From the NCBI GenBank assembly GCA_023846275.1, contig JAIUJO010000082.1, positions 1,368,266-1,432,265 on the forward strand: 64,000 nt of DNA. Reading direction: 5' to 3'. The translations under genes were made by a program, and so were the position numbers. Every line of letters starts with the position of its first letter. The stretch's first letter is position 1. Origin of the DNA: Vanilla planifolia (Eukaryota; Streptophyta; Magnoliopsida; Asparagales; Orchidaceae). This document shows, piece by piece, positions 50,836 to 60,150 of this stretch. Under the pieces are notes generated by a model, which was not told the origin of the DNA, searched no databases, and worked only from the letters and a program-made list of their open reading frames with translations.

Positions 50836-51003
50836 GTAATGGGCAACGTCTCAGTATCTTTATACATCATCACACGGGTGGTTCTTCGTGAATAAATATC
50901 AAAATTTTCTTTTTCCTTCTTCACTTTTTCTTCTTTTTTCCTTATATTTTTTTGAGACTTTGATCTATTCCAAAACATATGAATACTCAATATATTTGTA
51001 GAA

Positions 51004-51273
51004 ATGACAATCGAGCATCTTCTTCTGGAATGTTTGTGGATAGCACGACAACACCAAGATCTAGGAGTGCAATGGAGAAGGGATGCATTTCACAACCCCA
51101 AAAGGCAGACTTTTCATAGCTTTTTTCACCTTGATGGAGAAGAAGTGTTGTTCCTATTTTTGTTTGACAAAGATATTCCCATACCCATGGGAAGAATGGA
51201 ACATCTCCTAATGAGGAAGGAACAAGAGAGAACTGCTTGCCTGGCTAGCTTGCTAGCCCATTTTCAGAATTGA
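51004..51273 (+). CDS. Hypothetical ORF next to the organelle-like block, unknown
   Basis: 89 codons: MTIEHLLLECLWIARQHQDL then VQWRRDAFHNPKRQ and PIPMGRMEHLLMRKEQERTA. It is hydrophilic, with a balanced amino-acid profile. It ends only about 100 bp before a recognisable plastid trnI segment, so it may be organelle-derived or from a lost nuclear gene. I do not recognise it. Confidence 0.25.
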   Translation: MTIEHLLLECLWIARQHQDLGVQWRRDAFHNPKRQTFHSFFHLDGEEVLFLFLFDKDIPIPMGRMEHLLMRKEQERTACLASLLAHFQN

Positions 51274-51377
51274 ATCCTTCTACACCTTCTTTCGCCAAGA
51301 GAACTTATCACTGAGAGGTCTCTCGTAATCCCTTATTAGACTTGAAGAAATCCTTGCTCCGACCCTCACCCTCTCAG

Positions 51378-51464
51378 AATCTATTGATTCTCTCCAAATT
51401 GGTTGGATCATCCACAATATGATTTACTTCACGGGCGAGGCCGCTGGTTCAAGTCCAGGATGGC
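51378..51464 (+). pseudogene. trnI-GAU: Plastid trnI-GAU intron end and 3' exon fragment
   Basis: aatctattgattctctcc.a and attggttgga correspond to the end of the plastid trnI intron. They are followed by tgatttacttcacgggcgag and a T-arm ctggttcaagtccagg with atggc, which is the 3' exon start of tRNA-Ile. Differences from the usual plastid sequence include gccgctgg for gtctctgg and a diverged acceptor end. The 5' exon and most of the intron are absent, so it cannot make a tRNA. Confidence 0.85.
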
Positions 51465-51494
51465 ATGAGGCATAGTAGGCCCACCAAGCAGTCA

Positions 51495-51508
51495 GGGGCG
51501 GGGCGGGG
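51495..51508 (+). other. G-run ggggcggggcgggg
   Basis: Three G4 tracts separated by single C bases just downstream of the trnI fragment. This is striking in such AT-rich DNA but is one tract short of the classical intramolecular four-tract quadruplex pattern. It is most likely inherited with the organelle-derived DNA. Confidence 0.6.
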
Positions 51509-53523
51509 TATCTCTTCCAATCATGCCTGCCGACTGGTAAGGAGAAGTTCTACTAAAACTGATGATCTTGAAAGGTTCTCGCTCCATAATACCTTTTTTC
51601 ATCGAATTTCATTTTCAAAGTCAAAGGGCACACAATAAAGATAGCTCAATTTATGGAATCCCCCAACAAAAGTTTCATTTTCACCCAAATATAGTGATAC
51701 TTTGATTCTTCGTTGCCGTGCAGCCTACAATCCGAACTAAGGAAGGGATTCAGATTCTAATTGCTTATATATTTCCAATTGATGAGCTCCCATATAAGTA
51801 TGTGCTGAGCCATCGTTAATCCCCTTACCTAAAATGTGATAGGCCGGATAGAGGAACTGCCTATCTTGGGAGTACCTAAACAAGACTTGGTGGATAAGAG
51901 TGGAGGCGCCTTCCGTGCGGCCATCTGTCTGTTTGAAGCAGACAATTACTTTTCACTTTCAACTCAGATACTTCGGGTCAAAAATTGACATGAAAGAAAA
52001 ACCACGAAGAGGCTAAAAGTGTTAAAAAAAGAGAAAGTGAAGAAAGAAAAAGAATATTCTGCATAAGGGACAAGCTTTTTTGCCTCTGAATTCCCAAAAG
52101 GACATATTCTCGAATATACCAAATTAAACGGTATCCGATCACCAAATCAAAAAGAAAAATCATTTCTATTGATATTTTTTTCCAATAGATAGAAATAAGT
52201 TGATTGTTTCTTTATTGCCAAAAAGGAAAAAAAATTTTGAGAGTTTTTTCACATATCATTTTCATAGGATAGAACCTTAGCTAATTCCACTTCTCCCAAG
52301 GGCCTTTGGGGGGAACTTCTCAAAGACAAAAAGGGAGATTTCTTTCATTGATGTTGCTATATCTAGATCAACAACACGAGCAACAGCCATCAGCGGCTTA
52401 AAGTGATATAGGAGAGCCGCCATCTGTTGTGTTCTCTTCGTTGTGACTGACTGCGGATCATTTTTCACTTCCAGTCTCTAGCTTGATCAAGCCATGCTGG
52501 AATAATCCCATTCCCATAATGGTGAAACACATTCACAAAAAAGTCCTGGAACGGGAGGAAAAAAGCATGCTAAAATTTATGCCTGACAAGTTGGCCTCTG
52601 AGCAGCATTGGATATTGTATGGTGGGCCCCCATTGGGGAACTTTTGAAGCCTATGGTGAGCAATCATTTTCAGGACCTTTTTCCTTCGGTCGAGGCTCCT
52701 ATAGAGCGCTTATTCCCCTCAAGGCGCTATTTGATAGAATCAGTTTCACTGTGCTATCTCATCAGCTTCTAATAAAGTAGGCTTTCCTTATACTAACTAC
52801 CTTGAGGTGTGAATCACTGTCATAGTTATACCCCTACACGGAATCTAGTTTTGGACTTTGATCATGCAAGGGTTTTAAAGGTCATCAGTTAAGAAAAGAC
52901 AAACGCATATCCCATTTTTGCACAATAGAAAAAACATAAATAGATTTCTTTGAAGTAACGAGACTATTCAACCTCTGATATTTATGAAAAAACAATCACA
53001 ATAAATGCAAAGAAAGAACATCTTTGACCCAAAAGATAATGCATTGCAAAGGAAAGCAATGGCATAGCAATCCTTAGCACTAAGCAAGGAAGCAGAAACC
53101 TCTCGATAAAGAGGATACCTAAACACTATCATTAAGTGATACTTATAATTATCTTATGGAATGTCTTTGACCTTCACTTTCCTGAGGGATGAAGAAGGGG
53201 TATTGAAAAGTGCATATTGGTTCGACTCATAATTCAATGATGACCCCGTGTTTGAATCAAAGCATGGGCATCTACAACTCAGAGATGCTGAAAGTGAAAT
53301 CTTTTTAGAAGAAGAATCCAAACGAGAGGCCCAACAAATGCTTCATTGGAAGAAATGGATCAGGAACTGAGGTAGAGAAGAAAAGGAGGCTCTTGCTCTT
53401 CTCAAGATGAATGAACTTTTTACCATAAAACAAATAAAATTAAAAAAAATTCGATCTTTATTGCTTTTTTTATTTGGCCTTTCGCGAATAAGCCAGTTTA
53501 GTCTCTTTCTTTCTTCTAGGCGG

Positions 53524-53586
53524 CCGGGATGGAGATGATGGGGTCAGTCCATGAATTTTCTTTTCTTTTGCACATTTCAATAAAAT
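53524..53586 (-). pseudogene. trnA-UGC: Plastid trnA-UGC intron fragment
   Basis: On the - strand, catggactgaccccatcatc and ctccatccc match the plastid trnA intron (tccatggaccgaccccatcatctcc...). The purine-rich bases before it (gaaatgtgcaaaagaaaag) resemble the gcgaaatgcggcaaaagg of the same intron. It lies on the opposite strand to the trnI piece 2 kb away. A 62-codon - strand frame (53470-53658) spans it. Plant mitochondrial genomes are known to carry trnA intron fragments, sometimes inside chimeric ORFs. Confidence 0.65.
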
Positions 53587-54415
53587 CCTGTTATTTTCTT
53601 GACACTCGACAACCAAGGAAATCAAATCTTTTCCCTTTACAAGAGTCAACTCAAGCAACCGTCGTGGTAATTGACTCTGGGAGTGGACTCCCCATTTGCT
53701 AACGTCAAATTCTCAATGACTTGATGAAGAAATTGTTTAAATTCATAAGAGAAAAGAGAATAATGTGGCAGATTGTTAATGTTAGAAGATCATGAATTAA
53801 GAAAAGGGGTTGAGAGGTGAGTGTCAACTTTTACCCTCTTGGTTGTAGTTTTAGCTTTGATCAATTTATTGGTTTCACAAGATAGGAAGGGGCCCTCGTA
53901 GGGGAACTTTTTCTGAGCACTCAGATCTTCTCGTTAGTTTGGATCAAAAGTCTTTATGATCAAACTCTAAGTGTCATGCATCAAGCTCAGGAAATGTCTT
54001 GTTACTCCCGTCGAGCAATTCCTTTTGTTGTGTATCCTCGATTGATGCAAGAAGTTCAGTCTACTCTCTTGCAACTAGAAGAGTTGCTAACGATCTTCGT
54101 GGTATCTTAGCTTTTGAGTTACTGACTTCTATTGTGTTTCATTTCGAGAAAAAAGCCCTAGGTTCCTCAATTGTTGTTATCTTTTCTAGGCCATTCTTTG
54201 TCTCTGTTGACACCTCTCTTTCATGTTAGAATAGAAGAGTAACATAAAATGAAAGTTTCAGAACACGCCAACAGGGTCGAGGATGACACACCTTGTGACC
54301 CATAGAAAATTCTGTCAAGAAAAACTTACGAAAAAAGTCTAGAATTGGACTGATTGTGACCATTGGCCTCAAAGGCTTTAGTATAAAGGATATGGCCCAC
54401 GAAGGAGCTTGAGTG

Positions 54416-54744
54416 TGTTAGAGTTTGATTCAAAACAGTCAAACAATTCATAATAGATATGTAGTATTTTGGCTGGGTTAGTGGGTTAGTAGGTTAGCGT
54501 ATTCAGTGCTATTTGTTAGGCGTTTGTTAAGCGTGCATTAGGTTATCTAAGTGTGTAATTTGCTTGTGATTAATAAATGAAATTCGCAATTTATTTTTTT
54601 TTCTTGTTAACACAACAAGGCTTTTCGTCGTCCTCCACCTAGGGTATTGCTTCCAAAGCCTAACAATTTGTATCAGAGCCAGGCCATGGCAGAAGGAAGA
54701 AGCAGAGGAGCTAGGCCATGATAGAAGCAAGAAGCATAGAAGCC
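54416..54744 (+). mobile_element. Copia element X: 5' LTR, PBS and start of leader
   Basis: A short LTR (54416-54665, starting tgttagag and ending cctaaca) is the reverse complement of the LTRs of element Y. It is followed by atttgtatcagagcc, the initiator-tRNA-Met PBS with one mismatch, and by a leader containing a degenerate tandem unit (ggccatggcagaaggaagaag, then ggccatgatagaagcaagaag). At 54744 it is cut by element Y. The leader appears to resume at about 59835 (caggccacggtagaa). It is therefore a family member of Y in the opposite orientation. Confidence 0.8.
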
Positions 54745-55000
54745 AGTTAAGGTTTTGATTCCAAACCCTAAGGTGGAAGACGACGAAATGTGGAAATAAT
54801 AAAATACACTACTTAAATTTTCATTGATTAACTAGGGACAAATTACATGCTTTAAATAGTGCTAAATACGATTAACAAACTTCACTAAGGCACCTAATCA
54901 CGCCAACTCACTAACCCACCAACAAAGCTGGAAAAATGCAAAATGGTTTGACACGGTTGGCTGACATGTTTGACTAACATGTTTGAATCAATTTCGAACA
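54745..55000 (-). repeat. Y 3' LTR
   Basis: About 256 bp. On the - strand it starts tgttcgaaattgattc, next to the polypurine tract, and aligns with 59571-59834 (shared attacatgctttaaat and taaatacgattaacaaactt). Its outer CA has decayed to CT. Confidence 0.88.
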
Positions 55001-55011
55001 CTCTCCCTTGA
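55001..55011 (-). other. Y polypurine tract
   Basis: On the - strand tcaagggagag directly precedes the TG of the 3' LTR. Purine-rich apart from its first bases and in the correct position. Confidence 0.75.
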
Positions 55012-55139
55012 TTCAAACTTCACTACACCCAACTTGTCTCGAAAGTATTCGAATTTGCTTCTTGGTAAATCTTTAGTCAGAACATCTATTGTTTGATCTT
55101 CAGTCCTAATATATTGTATTTGAATTTCACTCTTCTCAA

Positions 55140-55454
55140 TCAGCTCTCTGATAAAGTGCATTTGAATGTGATATGCTTGGTTCTGTTGTGATGTGCAAGA
55201 TTTTTGGCAACTGCAATGGTTGACTGGTTATCAAAATAAATGATAGTTGCTTGGTTCTGCTCTTGATTTATTTTTGCTAGTAAAGGCCTAAACGAGACTC
55301 TCTGACATACTGCTGTGCATACTGCATTGTATTCTGCTTTTGATATTGATAATGCAATAGTGGTCTGTTTCTTTGAACTCCAATTGATTGCATTATTGCC
55401 AAAGATAAATGTATGCCCAGATGTACTTCTTCGATCTTCACACACCCAGCTCAA
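55140..55454 (-). pseudogene. Y RNase H domain
   Basis: A 104-codon open frame reads WVCEDRRSTSGHTFIFGNNA, INWSSKKQTTIALSISKAEY, then FDNQSTIAVAKNLAHHNRTKH. These are the standard copia RNase H blocks (RRSTSGYxFxL, ISWxSKKQxxVALSxxEAEY, DNxSAIxLAKNPxxHxRTKHI). The usual T/S-E-A-E is S-K-A-E here, so a catalytic-region acidic residue has shifted or been lost. The end after KHI is divergent. Confidence 0.9.
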
Positions 55455-55465
55455 TTATTATCACT

Positions 55466-56487
55466 TTATCCTACCAAAGATGGTGAATCTGAAGTTGTAA
55501 GCAAAAGTCCATGGGTATAAGTGCCTCCAATGTAGCGAAGGATTCTCTTTGCTGCACCAAAGTGTTGTTTCGTTGCATTTTGCATGAATCTTGAAACTAC
55601 TCCAACTGTATATCCAATGTCAGGTCTAGTGTGAGTTAGATACATCAAACCTTCAATTAGACTTCTAAACTGAGTAGGATCTACGACTTCAGTCCCATCG
55701 TCTGCCATCAATTTTTCATTTGGGTTCATCGGTGTTGTAGCAGAATTACAACCATCTAACCCAAATTTCTTCAAGAGATCTCTTGCATACATTCTTTGTG
55801 AAATGAATATGGTCCCTCTCTCTTGTTCTTCTTCGAGCCCAAGAAAGTAATGCATCTTGTCAAGATCAATCATTTCAAACTGCTGTAACATGCACTATTT
55901 GAACTATGGAAACCGCTCCTGACCAGTCCCCATGTATATCATGTCATCCACATACAAGCACACCACTAGTAGTCCTTCAGATTCCTTTCTTTTCACATAT
56001 AAATTTGGCTCATTTTTGCTTCTTTCAAATCCAGATTTCAAAAAATGAGAATCGATTTTGCTATACCAAGCCTTTAGAGCCTGTTTTAGCCATATAGGGC
56101 TTTATTCAATTTGTATACACAATCTTCTTTTCCTTCAACCTTGAAGCCATTAGGTTGTTCAACATACACTTCCTCCATTAAATCACCATTAAGGAATGCC
56201 GATTTGACATCGAATTGGTATGCCTGTTACTTTAATTGAGCTGCTAAAGCTAACAGTAATCAGATGGTCTCAAACCTTACAATGGGTGAAAATGTTTCTT
56301 CATAATAAGCTCTATATTTTTTAGAATAACCCTTTGCAACTAACCTAGCATTATTTTTTTGAACACTACCATCAGCTCCAAACTTCATCTTATACACCCA
56401 TTTTACTCCAATTATGTTTTGCCCTTGACGAGGTTCAACTAACTGCCATATTTTATTCTCCTCTATTGCCAAAAGCTCATTCTTCAT
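55466..56487 (-). pseudogene. Y reverse transcriptase
   Basis: Three open pieces cover the copia RT. The start (56487-56260) has MKNELLAIEENKIWQLVEPR, GVKWVYKMK and ARLVAKGYSKKY. The catalytic block at 55940-55954 retains YVDDM, in a different frame from its neighbours. The C-terminal part (55891-55466) has MHYFLGLE, MYARDLLKKFGLDGCNSATT, LMYLTHTRPDIGYTVGVVSR and AAKRILRYIGGT. Stops and frameshifts separate the pieces, so no functional enzyme is made, although the catalytic aspartates survive. Confidence 0.92.
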
Positions 56488-56770
56488 CGCTTCCTACCAT
56501 TCTTTCTTCTCTGCAGCCTCTTCAAATGTAGTTGGATCTACAACATACAACACTTGAGTTGTTTCATATAGCTCTTGTATTTTTCTTACCATCCTTGCAG
56601 GAAAATGAGGAGATCGAATTCTGGGTGTTGACTCTGAGCTGCACTTAGAGCCTACAGTTTGTTGCTCATCTTCATTAGTTTCGAACACATTCTGAATTGA
56701 AACTTCTTCTGTTGTAGCTTGTGTTTTCTTTGACCAAATCTAGCTTGCATTCTCATCAAATAGTAAGTTT

Positions 56771-57680
56771 CTACTTATCACAAACTTCCATTTGTTGCGT
56801 TATACAATCTGTAGCCTTTGGATTGTATACAATACCCGATAAATATGCACTTTTCTGATTTTTGATCCAGTTTACCTCAGTTGTGTGAACTGAGCAAGGT
56901 GTATGCAATGTAGCCAAAGACTTTAAGATGTCCCACACTTGGTCTCCTCTAAAACCATGCTTCAAAAGGGGTTTGATTTAGCACTGCTTTGGTTAGTGAT
57001 AGATTTAGAATGTATACTACTGTTACAATAGCTTCAGCCTAAAATTGATTCGGTAGTGATAGATTTTGAGCATGCTTCTAGCCAATTCAACCATTATTCT
57101 ATACTTCCTTTCGACAACACATTTTTGCTCTGGAGCATATGGTGTAGTTACCTACTGTTGAATGTCTTCCTTCTCACAGTATTGCTTGAACTCTTTTGAT
57201 TGGTACTCTCTCCCTCGTTCTAACCTAAGCCCCTTCAATTTCTTGCTAGTTTGTGTTTTCAGTCATGACTTTAAACTTTTTGATCAATTCACTTTTGTTT
57301 TTCAAAAAGAACACCCATGATATTCGATTGAATTCATCAATAAAAAATAGGAAATACTTGCTACCCCCAAGGGACTCAGTGTTCATTGGACCACATAAAT
57401 CTCTGTGAACTAATTGAAACACTTGGGTTGTTCTCATTTCATGATGTTTTGGAAACATCAGCTTGATTTGATTGCCATAAATACAACCTTCACACAGCCC
57501 AATTTCCTTAATCTCTAGTAAACAAAATACCATTTGCTTTTGACTAAGTAACTTGAGTCCATTAACATACAGATGCCTATACTTGAGATGCCAAATCACA
57601 CTTAGGTTTGACCATTTAGTAGTCATCAGCTTCTCCTCTACACTTGAAATCTCCAAAGGAAATAGTTTGTTTGTTGCCAC
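56771..57680 (-). pseudogene. Y integrase
   Basis: 57680-57246 is open and holds the zinc-binding region (HLKYRHLYVNGLKLL, then LCEGCIYGNQ) and the first two catalytic aspartates (VHRDLCGPM and FFIDEFNRISWVFFLK). After a stop, other frames continue with LRLERGREYQSKEFKQYC (the catalytic glutamate), VVERKYRIMVELARSMLK, TKAVLNQTPFEAW, then KVFGYIAY and KSEKCIFIGYCIQSKGYRLYN. This is a full-length but fragmented copia integrase. Confidence 0.9.
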
Positions 57681-57955
57681 CTCTACTACATCTATGATCT
57701 ATTGGGTGGCCTTGTGAGTAATTGTACATTTCTTCCCTTAGAAAAATGATAGAATAACCACTACCAATAAGCTATCTAATACTAAATAAATTTTGTGTTA
57801 GTTGGGGAACAAAATAAACATCATGTAAGAACCTTGTATTGTGTTGACTAGTGTTAACTGTTATTGTTCCTTTACCTTCAACTTGAATTACTTTATCATC
57901 ACCCAACTTAACCGTCAATTTCTGAATGATCTAGTTGACTGAACAAGTGCTTGAA

Positions 57956-57994
57956 GCCTGTCATGTGATTAGAATAGCCGTTGTCCAAAAGCCA
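57956..57994 (-). pseudogene. Y protease active-site segment
   Basis: The - strand reads WLLDNGYSNHMTG, where copia proteases have WLLDSGASNHMTG. The aspartate survives but the catalytic triplet D-S/T-G is now D-N-G and the following alanine is tyrosine. Flanking protease sequence is broken by stops. Confidence 0.8.
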
Positions 57995-58046
57995 AATTCT
58001 GTTGACGTCAAAATTTTTTTCGGTTCTAGCCCATGAACACTTTCTA

Positions 58047-58968
58047 CTAATCGTTCTTTTCTTCTATAGAACTGGCCTGCTCTTCATCTCTGCATTTTAT
58101 AACATTTGGCCAGCCTGTGACGAAATTGGTGATAGTAAAAATACTTGACATTTTTTTTCGATTGTCCATGAAACTGCTTTTTATTTTCAGCAAATCCCAG
58201 TTTATTTCTGGCTGAACCGAGTTTAATTCTGACAGAACCGAAATACCTTTTTTTTTGTTTACCAACCCCTTCTGTGTTGACTCATTCTTCTCCCTCTTCT
58301 GCATGCGCTGCTGCATGCTCGGCCACGCGAAAACTCTCCTCTCGTGTAGAAATCTTTCGAGTCTTTCTTCTCTTCGATTCTGTTGACCCAAGCCTCGTGC
58401 GTCTGCAACGATCCCATGAACTCATCGAATGTGTACATTGCAAGGTCCTCTGACTCCTCAATTGTAGCCATCACATGAGCAAATTTCAATGTCAAGCTTT
58501 GCAGAATTTTCACCACCACGGTTTGCTCTATAAGCTCTCTCCATATGCCCGAATTTGATTAATGATACCTGACGTTCTTGACAAGAAACCTTGGATATTT
58601 TCACAGTGCTTCATTAAGAGAGTTTTGAAGTCTCTGTGCAATCCCTACAGTTTTTTTGCAATCATCAGTGAACTCCCTTGAAACGTAGTTTTCAGTGTTG
58701 TCCAAGCTTCATTCGTCAAATTCACTGCTGCTTTTTTAGAAAAAATCGTTTCATGTACTGCTTGCTAGATGATATACAGTGCCTTAAAATCCTTTTTCTA
58801 AACATCTTATAGGTTGATATCTGAATCAGAGCCATTGTTTTCTACAAAATCCCATACACCTTGTGATTTGAACAAGGTTTTCATTTTGATGCTCCAGAAC
58901 TCATAATTTTCACGTTTGAAGAATGGAATTGACAGTGAAGACAAACTGCTTGTCGCTGTGTCAGCCAT
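58047..58968 (-). pseudogene. Y gag (UBN2-type), broken
   Basis: ATG at 58968 opens MADTATSSLSSLSIPFFK, followed by ENYEFWSIKMKTLFKSQ and VWDFVENNG, the classic copia Gag start (NYxxWSxKMKTLFxSQxLWxxV). After a stop, other frames give IQQAVHETIFSKKAAVNL, EAWTTLKTTFQGS and ISRTSGIINQIRAYGE-like residues. An open piece (58519-58259) follows with MVVKILQSLTLKFAHVMATI, EESEDLAMYTFDEFMGSLQ and HEAWVNRIEEK. The knuckle region near 58100-58150 is degenerate. Confidence 0.88.
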
Positions 58969-59182
58969 TGCTTCCTTGCACAGTCAAACTTCTTCATCGG
59001 AAACTCGCTGTAAATTTTCTTCTCCCTTCTTCAGAGTCACTGCCTCTGCTTCACTAAAAATTGCCTTGCCAGAATTGCTGTTTGCGCTGCCCACCTTCGT
59101 GCCTTCGAAAACTCTCCCCTCTTGGGAACTTTTTTCTTCTCCTGTGCCGATCACTCTCCCCGTGCCTTGAAGAGTCCTTCAA

Positions 59183-59452
59183 TCATTGTTGCTTGCTCTC
59201 GGTTTCTTTTCTGCCTGCTCTTTCTCTGCAGGATTCGATGCCCTCTTGCTCTTGAACCTCGTCGTTCTCCTTAGGTTTTCCCTCATGGCCTTCTCGAACT
59301 GGTTCATCTTCCTTGGGTTTTACGTCCCTACTGACACTGCTGTGGTTGACATTAACAGTGGTTTCTTTACAGGTATTGACAGTAACTTCTCCCTCACCCA
59401 CGTTTACATTTCCGTAATCATAGACGCTGTCGTTGCCTGTCTCTCTTTGCAC
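59183..59452 (-). CDS. Leader ORF between PBS and gag of element Y
   Basis: A 90-codon frame without an ATG (first in-frame start-like codon GTG at 59452) lies upstream of gag. It is strongly charged: VKPKEDEPVREGHEGKPKEN, DEVQEQEGIESCRERAGRKE. Another frame continues towards gag (SSQEGRVFEG, LKKGEENLQRVSDEE). The X copy (59900-60150) preserves the EDE.VREG.E.KPEENDEVQ reading frame. I do not know a standard copia protein here. It could be the decayed N-terminal extension of gag or a leader peptide. Confidence 0.35.
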   Translation of the reverse strand: MQRETGNDSVYDYGNVNVGEGEVTVNTCKETTVNVNHSSVSRDVKPKEDEPVREGHEGKPKENDEVQEQEGIESCRERAGRKETESKQQ

Positions 59453-59552
59453 GAGAGACTTGAAGGTACACTTTGTCGTTCTACCATGGCTTGGCTACTC
59501 TGCTTCTTCCTTCCAGTGTAGATGTTGTAACATCAATTAAAAAATAACCAAA

Positions 59553-59570
59553 CCATGCTCTAATACCAAT
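59553..59570 (-). other. Y primer binding site
   Basis: On the - strand attggtattagagcatgg follows the LTR end cctaaca. It matches the initiator-tRNA-Met PBS tggtatcagagc with one change. It fixes the - orientation of Y. Confidence 0.88.
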
Positions 59571-59834
59571 TGTTAGGGTTTGGAAGCAAAACCTTAAGGT
59601 GGAAGATGATGAAAAGCCTCGTTCCGTTAGTAGGAAAAATAAAAAACAAACTGAAAATTTAAGTTTCATTGATTAACCAGGGACTAATTACATGCTTTAA
59701 ATTATCCTAAATACGATTAACAAACTTCATTAAGGTGCCACTAATAACGCCAACTCACTATCCCACTAACGCAGCTAGAAAAATGCAAAACCTTTTGACA
59801 TAGTTGACTGACACGTTTGTATAAATTTATAACA
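59571..59834 (-). repeat. Y 5' LTR
   Basis: About 264 bp, partner of 54745-55000. Its right (outer) end is blurred because the bases there (aaatttataacagaaccagg) also align with the PBS and leader of X (caatttgtatcagagccagg), so the exact junction may lie some bases to the left. Confidence 0.8.
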
Positions 59835-60150
59835 GAACCAGGCCACGGTAGAATAAAGAAACAGAGAAACGAAGTGGTTCTCGAAGTCTTTTGCAAAGAG
59901 AGACAGGCAACATCAGCATCTACGTAAACGTAAACGTCTGCAAGGAGGAGTTACAGTCAACACTGGTAAAGGAACTAGTGTCAACATTGACCACGGCAGT
60001 GTTAGTGTGTCTGTAAAACCCAAGGAAGATGAAGCAGTTCGAGAAGGCTATGAGGAGAAACCTGAGGAGAATGATGAAGTCCAAAAAAAAGAGGGCATAA
60101 AATCCTGTAGAGAAAGCACTAGTGGAAAAGAAATGAGAACAGACTGCAAC
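59835..60150 (+). mobile_element. Element X, leader/pre-gag continuation
   Basis: The + strand sequence caggccacggtagaa, then gcaaagagagacaggcaac and gttcgagaaggctatgagg, is the counterpart of Y's own leader (aagccatggtagaa, gcaaagagagacaggcaacg). It continues X beyond the Y insertion. Homology to Y stops at about 60150, within the leader ORF, where repeat C begins. Gag proper, pol and the 3' LTR of X are not in the window. Confidence 0.75.

Larger units (their letters stand above)
51280..54370. other. Organelle-derived-looking insertion (NUMT/NUPT)
   Basis: About 3 kb of visibly higher GC and texture unlike the rest of the window (gcgcttattcccctcaaggcg, ggcctttgggggg, gccggatagagg) holds a plastid trnI-GAU piece and a trnA-UGC intron piece in opposite orientation. 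Plastid trnI and trnA normally lie side by side on the same strand, and the DNA between the two pieces is not plastid spacer I recognise. The simplest reading is a nuclear copy of mitochondrial DNA that already carried plastid fragments. No mitochondrial gene was recognised and the edges are approximate. Confidence 0.5.
54745..59834 (-). mobile_element. Ty1-copia element Y, inserted in X in opposite orientation
   Basis: This 5.1-kb element on the - strand has short LTRs (54745-55000 and 59571-59834), a PBS (59553-59570), a polypurine tract, and remnants of gag, protease, integrase, RT and RNase H in copia order, reading from right to left. All domains are recognisable but interrupted by stops and frameshifts. 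The bases flanking it (aagcc left, gaacc right) are a poor but possible target duplication. Both host and insert belong to one family. Confidence 0.9.

Noticed and set aside
51378..51464. Working tRNA-Ile gene
   Set aside because: Only the intron end and 3' exon remain, with a diverged acceptor end.
58916..59170. 84-codon + strand ORF
   Set aside because: Antisense to the gag start of Y, where the - strand clearly encodes copia Gag.
59186..59521. 111-codon + strand ORF with membrane-like segments
   Set aside because: Antisense shadow of the leader region of the - strand element Y.
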